From: Hermatobates lingyangjiaoensis
Lineage: Eukaryota; Arthropoda; Insecta; Hemiptera; Hermatobatidae
Assembly (NCBI GenBank): GCA_026182355.1
Contig: JAPFBL010000035.1
Coordinates: forward strand, 3,415,501 to 3,479,500
Direction: 5' to 3'
DNA length: 64,000 nucleotides
The translations under genes and the position numbers were made by a program. Of the stretch, positions 56,659 through 64,000 are shown one piece after another. Under the pieces are notes generated by a model. That model was not told where the DNA came from and searched no databases. It saw nothing but the letters and a program-made list of their open reading frames with translations. The stretch's first letter is position 1. Each line of letters starts with the position of its first letter.

Positions 56659-57679
56659 TATTAATTCGTTATTTGTTTTTTTCGTATTCGTCATAGATAC
56701 CAACAAGTTAATAATCACTCGATTATACCAACCATACAGTGTCAATATCTTCGTCCATAAATACTGCATGACCACGGAAACCAATATGTGGTATTAAAAG
56801 CAAGAGATTCTTCATAACCTTTCTCTCACCCACAATTAAACTGCCTTATATAAATACACAAATATGGGAAACGGCGACAGCCCTACATGCACATTCAACA
56901 TTACAAATATTTTACAGAAAACATAATAATCAATAACATAGTCCATTTTTCTAACATGATCAACTCAAAAAGTTTAAAAAATTAATAGTAACATTAATTA
57001 TAAGAACATTAGAATCTTTTGTTGATTACTAATTAAAATTAAATTAAAGAAAACAGTAAGGACTAATTAAAAAGTGGGTATTTTCCCATGAATTGTAGAA
57101 TCATTTGTGGGCTTCTAGGAAAGCCCATTGCTAATTGAATAATACTCAAGCAAATGAGAAGTGCTAACGAAGCAAATTACATCTCAGGCTATTCATTTCT
57201 CAGGATTTTTGTTTTTCTTAAATAGTGAAAAACTGGAAGCATTTAATAATAATTAGAAAATCATAGAAAATGGTAGGAAGTTTATAAATTAATTCATGGG
57301 ACGAAATATATTTTCTTTTTACTTAATGCGTAGTATTTTGGAAAATAATTTTCTCTTCATTTTCTGTTTAAAAAATTTATTAGAATTTCAGCAATGGGCG
57401 TTATTGTATGCATGAAACGCAAGAAAAAAAAGTCCTATATCAAAATTTGCAGAATTTAATTGACTAAATTTAACAAAAAGCCCCATTTATACAACAAATT
57501 TAAGATATTTAATAGCGAACAAATATATATGTTACTTTCATTAACAAAGTCGCACAAAACTTCTTGGTATTTCTTATGATTTATTGATATCATTAAATAC
57601 TTCTAAAAGTTTTTCACTATTTAAGAAACACAAAAAATCTGAAAAGTGAAAAGTCTGCATGTAATTCAAACGATTCACA
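56659..57679. other. No gene seen
   Basis: AT-rich, nothing supported. Confidence 0.6.
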
Positions 57680-57745
57680 CTGATACTATGGTTTAGACGT
57701 GCGTTGTTATTTCACGTGTTTATTGTGAAATCTTCTTATTTATTT
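57680..57745 (+). mobile_element. Penelope-type tail fragment
   Basis: 'ggtttagacgtgcgttgttatttcacgtgttta.tgtgaaatctt' matches the end of the tails at 9990-10070 and 16180-16225. Only this tail remains. Confidence 0.5.
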
Positions 57746-58851
57746 GTATATATTCTTTATTACATGTATGAACATATTTATCATAATATGATAAGTTGAT
57801 TATGGATAATTAAGGAATACTTTTTTACATACATTTAGAGCTAAAAAACTTGTTAAAAATTTAAAAAAAGAGATTTTTTTTTGTTGATTTTGCAATTCAC
57901 TCATGTAAATTCATTTTCCAATGTGTATGCTTAATTTTTGGCAACATTGAAATAAAGTTTTCTTGCAATGTTAAAATCAGTTGCAGGAGTTTATATATAT
58001 TTATTTGTTTCTAAGACTAAAACCTATTAAATAATTTTTCCCGAAATGTATTCATGAATATGTTTAATATTCTAAATAAAGGAAAAACTTATTTATATTT
58101 CATGTAATGCTAAAACCTTGAATTCTTTCAATTTTTTAATCAAGTGGAATTTCCTGTTGAAGGCCACTTGAAACTACTCCAATATATGGATCGTAAACAA
58201 AGTATAGCCAAGAGACATGTATAGCATTAACCACTAAAATTAACAATAATTTTAATAATACAGTAGTTTTAACTTGGTCCAGTTTTTTCACATCATCGAT
58301 GCTTGTAACATATATTTGTTTACAAACTTTTTCAATTAACTTTTTAATTAAATTTTAAACAATGGCACCCTCATGAAAAACGTATACAAATTATGACAAT
58401 GCAGTTTATTTGAATTCAAGAAGTGGTTTGTAAAATAAATGTGTAGCTGTTAATGTAGCATTTATTTGCTTGGAAAGAGTGCTTGATGAATCACGCAGTG
58501 CTACCACTCTCTGCCGGCATTGTCATAAATTTGTCATTTGACCCTTTTGAAAAATAAAATTTTACATTTTATAGCATCATTTGTTTTTCTTTTACTACAT
58601 TTTTTTTTTTAGAAACACTTTTATGATTCTCAACTTTATTACGATATTAAAGTTAGCGATGAAGTTTTTAGTCAAGGATTTGACTTCTGTTTATGGTTTT
58701 TAAATTTTCCTGAACGTAACACAGAGAGCGTTCACTATTTAATTTACCATTTTAAAGTTAAAAATAGACTACATGGGGATCTTAAGGGCCCAGATTACAT
58801 ATATTATATTATTATACTTTCATAAGAAGATAAATCTTTACTTTGTTAAAG
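57746..58851. other. No gene seen
   Basis: AT-rich, nothing supported. Confidence 0.6.
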
Positions 58852-59070
58852 AGGGGCTGGTGAGTCCAGAGGTCTCCGTGCATGCTTCTGGACTGGTGGG
58901 TCAAGGTTTGATTTTCGATCTGCTCCTCAATTTTTTCACGCAGGAGGTGATTAAATCCGAGTTCGTCAGCCTTCAGAGAGTGTCCCGAGTCTGTCAAGTA
59001 TTCGTTAAAAATCGTTACTCTAAATACACCTCAGTTAGGCACTCAGGATACCCATGCAGATTAATTAGGA
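58852..59070 (+). mobile_element. tRNA-derived SINE, plus strand, old and shortened
   Basis: A degraded head ('ggggctggtgagtccagagg', 'ggtttgattttcgatctgct') is followed by body blocks 'gtgtcccgagtctgtcaag', 'attcgttaaaaatc' and 'ctctaaatacacctcagttaggca'. The 3' part and tail are missing. The 113-residue frame over it (58773-59114) is a shadow of the repeat. Confidence 0.72.
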
Positions 59071-59779
59071 AGACGCAACACTTCCTTGTTGAAGTAACTA
59101 CAGTGCCTTTGTAGTAAACACTCAATTCGACCCTCTAGAAATTATACCCTTTTTTTACTTCATGTACTATTGTATTTTTATATCTTTGTGGGAACATCTA
59201 TTATGTAAGACATACTTTTTTATTTTTAAGCGGGCGCCGAAATACAGTTTCTACGGTAATCGTGACCATTGATACAGGTTTTTATGTATTTAATAGGTAA
59301 ATATATACTTTATTCTAGAAAAAAAATCAAAATATTCTTTCATATTACATATTCTAAGAAACTAATATTCTAATTGTCATTTATTGCATAATCATATTAT
59401 ATATTGTTCGGAAAATAGTTGAAACCTTTAATTAAAAAAGAAGTATAATTTATTTAACTATAATTCTAAAATAACATGTAGAGGAGCTGTAAAGAAAAGA
59501 TTTTTGCTTCGTACTTAAAAGTAATTACGTTGGAATGTACTTTGGTCTTAAATATATGTTACAATAACACTGGAAGATTCATTTTTTCTTTACAATGAAT
59601 AAAATTTTGTTCCTCTCTTAAATTGTAACTTTAAACAATACTTTTACTAATGGCACTAAACTAATGGAAAACCATGCTCCTACCTATTTTTTTCATACTA
59701 ATAAAGATATGATGTCTTCTTCGTGACCGCTTCCTAATAGAAGACTTGGATGTAAATAACACCATGTTGAGAAAACAGA
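59071..59779. other. No gene seen
   Basis: Nothing supported. Confidence 0.6.
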
Positions 59780-60049
59780 TAGGCCAAAAATTATCCCATT
59801 GTGTAGAAAATTCCACACTGAGAGTCCTAAATTTTGCCTAATTCAAGTGTGTTTAGAGTATCTTTAACGAATATCTGACATCGTGTAGGCTCCGAAACAA
59901 TGGCTTGACAGTCTCTTCAAGGGACAACGTGCTCAGCTTTTTTCACCTCACGTGTGAATAAATCGAGGGCCAGAATGGGTATTACTGTATACTCCATCTC
60001 TTATACCAGTCCAGAGACGAGCATGCGCCACTAAGCTACTCTGGCCCCA
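59780..60049 (-). mobile_element. tRNA-derived SINE, minus strand
   Basis: The head is at the 60049 side ('ggggccagagtagcttagtgg' on minus), and the body blocks 'gagtcctaaattttgcctaa', 'ctttaacgaatatctgacat' and 'ggacaacgtgctcag' are present. The tail is degraded, with no TTAGG units. A small insertion (tactccatctcttata) lies within the B-box region. Confidence 0.8.
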
Positions 60050-60989
60050 AAAATTGGATAAACAACTAATTCATGCACGTGTCCCACTTAGTTGGATATA
60101 ATTGTGATTACATTACATTCAATAACATAAAGAGGAAATAAGATATCTCGGGAAATGACCGATCCCTTAAGAGTTCTTCAATTTAATATTTACTTCAATA
60201 TCTGTTTATTCCTGATGACTACATTTAAAAAAATCTGATTCTAACAATATTACGTATTTTATCACATTTATTGTCTTTCAAAATTATAAGAAAAAATGTA
60301 CAAAAACTGTAAAGCAGCAAGCATTACCCCCACACAACTAATCAAGTAGTATGATCTTAAATAATAACCTAACTCGTGCCAAATTTCAAGATGGGAAGTT
60401 TTTAAGTGAAAAGATGCTCATTTTCAATTTATCTGTAATGTTGGGATCCACTTTGATAAAGAGATACCCTAAACATGTTATGATTTTGTAACCTTGAATT
60501 AAACATCATTAGGATTACATTATTTGTTAAAAAATAACATGGAAAAAAATTCAAATTCTATTAATCCAAATTTATTTTACAGGAAATATTTTTCTCTTTT
60601 TCAATAGAATGGCCCATTGAAATAATACAATGTAACACTAACGAGTATTATTTTATACGGTAAAGATGGATATCATTTAACGAAGGTTTTTTATATTTTG
60701 AATTAGGAGAAAAAAGTAAAATGAAATGTGGCTCTCTCTCGTCAAGCGCTGGCTCTGCCCTGCTTGCCTATTCCTGTCAGACCTCGCACCGTCCTCTCCC
60801 TCCTTCATACACTTCTCTTCTTTCCTTTTTTTTACCTATTTAATTCTCATTTTATAATTTGATTTAGGGTGAAGAAAAAAAGTATAAAGTCGAATATATT
60901 CTTAACAATTTTACTATTATATTTGTGGAAGACTAAATAGCGTATATATACATACATAATACATATATATATATATATAATATTTTTTA
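60050..60989. other. No gene seen
   Basis: 60725-60840 is GC-richer and pyrimidine-rich and resembles 37160-37200 ('gacctcgcac', 'tctccctcc'), possibly one repeat. Otherwise AT-rich. Confidence 0.5.
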
Positions 60990-61210
60990 TCAGGACTCGG
61001 TCAGTTCTTCATGTTCAAATTAAACTATCATTGCCAACGTTTCAGTTTTTATTTAAAAACTTTTTCATAGGCAGAAATAGGTTTTTTTGTTTTAAAATAT
61101 TATACTTCTGCCTATAAAAAGATTTTAAATAAAAACCGAAACGCTGAAATTAGAGTTTAATTTCAACTTGAAAAACTGACTGAGTTCTGATAAAAAAAAT
61201 CATTTTGTTT
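60990..61210. mobile_element. Inverted Penelope-type terminal pair
   Basis: 61000-61080 and 61105-61195 are inverted complements ('tcttcatgttcaaattaaact' against 'agtttaatttcaacttgaaa', and 'tttttatttaaaaactttttcataggcag' against 'ctgcctataaaaagattttaaataaaaac'). Each arm has a long AT stem followed by GAAACG, as in hammerhead stem II and core (61032-61074 minus, 61108-61150 plus). The CUGANGA box is altered to CTATGAA/CTATAAA. The left arm of 9795-10075 is a relative. Confidence 0.6.
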
Positions 61211-61379
61211 CTACTGCACGATCCATAATTTTATCAATATATATATACAGAAAAATGACAATAAATAAACAATTAAGTTAGAACCAAATGGTTTAAACTT
61301 CATATCTATATATATATACATTTAGAAAATGAAACAGACCGTTAGGACAAAATATCAATCGATTAGAATAAAAGAACAC
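61211..61379. other. No gene seen
   Basis: Short AT-rich spacer with TATA runs. Confidence 0.55.
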
Positions 61380-61495
61380 GTAAAAACAACACACAACTTA
61401 CTTCAAAATTTCGACCTCGTCGTGATCTCGGGAAGTAGAAGAGAAAGATGAGTTCGCTCGGCTGGTAAACAGCATATATATATATATATATATAT
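61380..61495. mobile_element. Penelope-type terminal fragment next to (TA)n
   Basis: 'acttcaaaatttcgacctcgtcgtgatctcgggaagtagaagag' follows the layout of 32600-32650 ('caatatttcgaactg...tcatcaggagtagac') but is a distinct subtype. It ends in (TA)n at 61472-61495, which directly abuts the RT start of the larger element. Confidence 0.5.
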
Positions 61496-61740
61496 TCGAA
61501 AGTTCGTATATTTGGGGAGCAGGCCTTCATTTATACACGTTTTATTAAAAGTAATGCCCAATTTAACTTTTACACTTTTTCTTATCCGTTTTTCAAGTGT
61601 TCTCATACTTGACTTCCATGGTTCTGGAACTAAAAACATAAGTTCACCAAAATTTTTATTACTATACACCGACATGTTTCGGTCATCGTTGACCATTTTC
61701 AAGGTTAAAGAATATATAAAATTATTAATGATCGAAAAGT
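61496..61740 (-). mobile_element. Penelope pLTR with RT start
   Basis: On the minus strand from about 61740: leader, hammerhead-like core, an open frame (KMVNDDRNMSVYSNKNFGEL...) and then the RT N-terminal start TLEKRIRKSVKVKLGITFNK...NEGLLPKYTNF, identical to the start of the plus-strand RT frame at 62858. It ends at 61496, where (TA)n begins. It lies downstream of the GIY-YIG frame on the same strand, as a terminal repeat would. Confidence 0.8.
61669..61704 (-). ncRNA. Hammerhead-like core, CUGANGA damaged
   Basis: On the minus strand a perfect 5-bp stem GGTCA/TGACC (loop ACGA) is followed by GAAACATGTCGG: GAAA, stem III AC/GU with AT loop, then a UC cleavage position. The preceding CUGANGA box reads TTGAAAA, so the conserved C, G and A positions are partly lost. 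Same layout as 47393-47427. Probably inactive unless the altered box is tolerated. Confidence 0.4.
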
Positions 61741-61851
61741 GAATAACAATTAAAATAAACTAAAATAAACATAACGAGTCCATAACACATTAACCATAAC
61801 AAGGGAGGTTATCAAAGGTAAAGGTATGTTGAGGTTTCACCAGGCTCTTGG

Positions 61852-62415
61852 TTACCTTCCATCCGTCATTTGTATCTGGGAAGGTAATCGATTAACTTCT
61901 ATACCTCTCCCAGACTGGTTCGCCTTCTGACTGCCTTCATATAATTTTAGAATTCTTGAAAATCCTCCTCCTTGGCTGTTAATACTAGGTTGCTTTTCGA
62001 GGATCAAGATAGCTTCCAAAATTTGCAATCTGGTGTGGTCATGTTCTTGTTGTAATATTACAGTATTGTCTGTTAACAATTCCCTGGTTAATTGCACTCC
62101 ATGTGTTAACCTAACGTGCTCTTTGGGTCCTCCGGATGCCAGATGCATGGTGAGCCTTCGTGAAAGCGTGGTTGTGGTGGAACCAACGTATTTCGAGCGT
62201 AGGGACTCGCAGTTCCCTAATTTGCAGTTAAACTCATATACAACATTAGTTCTCTGAAGGGTTGCTTTCTTTTGTGGGTTGTTCGTAATTACCATTCTTG
62301 AAGTGGCAGAGTTGGCATAGTAAATTCGTAATTCTAATCTGTCATCTGGCTTGAGGCATGATGTATTATTCTTAATAATTCCTTTTAGTATACGTTCATC
62401 CGTTTTTAAGCTTCC
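61852..62415 (-). CDS. Penelope GIY-YIG endonuclease domain
   Basis: C-terminal endonuclease of a Penelope-like element, which nicks target DNA to prime reverse transcription. The frame is open upstream of the first Met (62295) to about 62415. In residues counted from that Met, VVY (18-20) and YVG (36-38) are the GIY and YIG strands. Cys24 and Cys29 precede YVG, Arg46/47 follow in TLSRRL, and His51 lies just beyond. Glu94 in ILEAILILE and P103..N106 complete the usual catalytic set. Length and motif order fit an intact domain. It is separated from the RT C-terminal frame (62406-62864) by a single-base shift at the T run near 62415-62421, so the polyprotein is broken. It lacks its own start and is not expected to be translated alone. 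Confidence 0.9.
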   Translation of the reverse strand, partial: GSLKTDERILKGIIKNNTSCLKPDDRLELRIYYANSATSRMVITNNPQKKATLQRTNVVYEFNCKLGNCESLRSKYVGSTTTTLSRRLTMHLASGGPKEHVRLTHGVQLTRELLTDNTVILQQEHDHTRLQILEAILILEKQPSINSQGGGFSRILKLYEGSQKANQSGRGIEVNRLPSQIQMTDGR

Positions 62416-62864
62416 GAAAACTGGTTTTTATAATATACTAAATGTGTTGCGCCTTTGTTTTCGGGATTCTGTTGAATATCACTACCATGAAGTTTGTTCA
62501 GGCAACCTTTCAAGATGGAATCGAATTGTCGATTACTATATCCGTTGTTAATAAGGACTTCTTTGAGCCTATCTGCTTCTTGTTTGAATAATTCCCAACT
62601 AGATGACGTCTTATACGCTCTTCGAATGAGGGTTTTAATCATGCCGTCCTTATATCTGTCAGGGCATTCACTTTTAGCGTTTAAAAGTATTCCACTATTC
62701 GTAGACTTTACAAACACTGAAGTGACAAAAGTCTGGTTTTCTCCATTACTCTTTATTTTAACATCAAGAAAGTCTAAGCTACTGTTGGTTTCCATCTCAT
62801 ATGTAAACTTCAAAACCGATTCAGCTTCAAAAGCAGATTTAATCTCATCTATATATGAGAACAC
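62406..62864 (-). pseudogene. Penelope reverse transcriptase, C-terminal part, 5' truncated
   Basis: 152 codons reading FSYIDEIKSAFEAESVLKFT..., then LDFLDVKIK (the 'LPFLDV' motif after the catalytic centre), a long helical thumb-like region (RRAYKTSSSWELFKQEADRL, LINNGYSNRQFDSIL) and HLVYYKNQ. The catalytic YxDD motif should lie just upstream and is missing, because the copy is cut at 62864, exactly where the plus-strand copy begins. The frame shifts into the GIY-YIG frame near 62415. It cannot polymerise by itself. Confidence 0.88.
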
Positions 62865-64000
62865 TTGAAAAACGGATAAGAAAAAGTGTAAAAGTTAAAT
62901 TGGGCATTACTTTTAATAAAACGTGTATAAATGAAGGCCTGCTCCCCAAATATACGAACTTTCGACTGTATGACCCAGCAGCCCGCAATGAAAGGTTTAC
63001 TATAAAATATAGAAGAAGTCTGCTAAGTTATGAAATTGAAAAACAGACTAAACTTCTAGCAGAATGTGAAAAAGAGGTCTTGAATCTACGAAAATCACTT
63101 GAAGGATGGAACAACAATCCATTATTGAAAGAAGAATTGTACAAAAGAATCGAAGAAATAAAAGAACAGGAATATCAGGTGACTAAGAACAGAACCAGTA
63201 AAAAATTAAATAGAATGTACGGAGGAAAAATATGTTTGCCTCAAAAGCAAATGCCTTACTTAAACTTGTCGAACCATGAATTAAACCAGAACGAAGTTGA
63301 GTTCCTATCCCTGGGACCAAAATGCCATATAAAATCAAGATTCGATGGAAGAAAGAAAAAGACAGAATTGGAAATATTATATAACTCGATTTTAAAACTG
63401 GAAGAAGAAAAACACATTACAATTAAACCAGACTTGCAAGACCAATTGCGATCAGAAGCTACCAAAAGAAGAGACTTAAATAATAGCCGCTTGCTATCTA
63501 ACGAGCTAAAGGAAGCAGCGAAAGGATTAAGAAATAATCCAAATATAGTAGTAAGACGAGCTGATAAATCCAACACGTATGTGATTATGGACAAAGCAGA
63601 ATATAAACACAAATTAGATCTCATACTTAGTGACACAACCAAATTTGAAAAGATCTCCAAAAACCCAACAAATAAGTTAAAAGTGGAAATAAATAAATTA
63701 ATTAGAATGGCTAATAAGGAGGTAGAAGATAAAGTGTTAAGACCGGTTATTGGAGAGTATAACCCGGGATACCTTTACGGAAATGTTAAGTGTCACAAAC
63801 CTGGCTATCCCCTGAGACCCATAATTTCACAAGTTACAACGCCTACGTACGAAACCGCAAAACCCTTAATAAAATTATATCTGTTTACCTTCCAGCAAAA
63901 TACCTCCTCAAGTCTAGCGATGAATTTCTGGAAATTTTAAAAGCCACAAAAGCTAAAGGAACTATGGCTTCGCTAGACGTTGAATCACTGTTTACCAATG
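62855..64000 (+). pseudogene. Penelope reverse transcriptase, N-terminal part, runs off window
   Basis: An open frame of 361 codons (62855-63940): a basic start (TLEKRIRKSVKVK), a charged coiled-coil-like region with many Glu/Lys (residues ~55-115), the N-terminal domain of Penelope RTs (SNELKEAAKGLRNN, VVRRADKSNTYVIMDK), then YGNVKCHKPGYPLRPIIS, the conserved RT segment before motif A. Near 63859-63864 an A run appears one base short. The original frame ends at 63940, while the other frame continues with RT motif A, MASLDVESLFTN (first catalytic Asp codon at 63976-63978), to the window end. The start is inside the 112-bp inverted repeat and has no native leader. Broken by one frameshift in the part seen. 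Confidence 0.9.

Larger units (their letters stand above)
61496..64000. mobile_element. Penelope-like element, two head-to-head partial copies
   Basis: Minus strand: the RT C-terminal part (62864-62406), GIY-YIG endonuclease (about 62415-61852), a tail, then a hammerhead-like core (61704-61669) and the start of another RT frame (61702-61500) that stops at (TA)n. Plus strand: an RT N-terminal frame from 62855 to the window end. The segments 61496-61607 and 62854-62965 are exact inverted complements over 112 bp, so the element is young. A 3' end followed by a terminal repeat containing the next copy's 5' start, plus an inverted 5' part, is the tandem/inverted pLTR organisation known for Penelope-like retroelements. 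The plus copy continues beyond the window. Confidence 0.9.

Noticed and set aside
63256..63660. 134-residue minus-strand frame
   Set aside because: Antisense shadow of the Penelope RT frame, which has clear family motifs.
61496..64000. Retroviral or LTR-retrotransposon origin of the RT
   Set aside because: The GIY-YIG domain and Penelope-specific RT motifs are present; there is no gag, protease, RNase H or integrase and no primer-binding site.

Overview
This is an AT-rich, gene-poor stretch of animal nuclear DNA in which almost every feature I can support is a transposable element or a simple repeat. I see no intact host protein-coding gene, no rRNA, no true tRNA gene, and no bacterial operon structure. 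Several signs suggest an arthropod, possibly a crustacean or chelicerate, but the species cannot be named. These are SINEs whose tails end in TTAGG/CCTAA units, abundant (TA)n tracts, Penelope-like elements, Helitrons and mariner-like elements.

Layout. From 1 to about 21.6 kb the sequence is mostly AT-rich DNA without recognisable genes, carrying tRNA-derived SINE copies (1.07, 7.86, 11.84, 16.82, 19.23 kb), a foldback element split by a SINE (11.8-12.4 kb) and Penelope-type terminal fragments (9.8 and 16.1 kb). From 21.6 to 23.8 kb lies a Helitron with canonical TC...CTAG ends and a decayed Pif1-type helicase tail. From 23.9 to 26.8 kb there are degenerate ACT-rich blocks, one of them split by a 768-bp TA-flanked Tc1/mariner-type MITE. 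From 27.04 to 31.05 kb lies a composite Helitron: one copy in sense orientation, interrupted by a second, inverted, nearly full copy.

From 32 to 48 kb there are repeated Penelope-type terminal fragments with hammerhead-ribozyme-like cores, usually inverted and next to (TA)n. The same stretch holds a dead mariner with an inverted 3' end (34-35.1 kb), a MITE (40.05 kb), a 93-bp tandem repeat (44 kb) and more SINEs. From 49.7 to 55 kb there is a LINE reverse-transcriptase tail, a diverged tandem duplication and an 886-bp foldback mariner-like element. From 56 to 60 kb there are SINE copies. From 61.4 kb to the window edge lies the youngest element: a Penelope-like retrotransposon made of two head-to-head copies joined by a perfect 112-bp inverted repeat. 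Its minus arm encodes the RT end plus the GIY-YIG endonuclease, and its plus arm encodes the N-terminal part of the reverse transcriptase, running off the window.

The region is best read as layered transposon insertions, and nesting order can be deduced at several sites. The most noteworthy signals are the inverted Penelope/hammerhead clusters, the nested inverted Helitron, and two mariner-type elements whose transposase 3' ends have been duplicated in inverted orientation.
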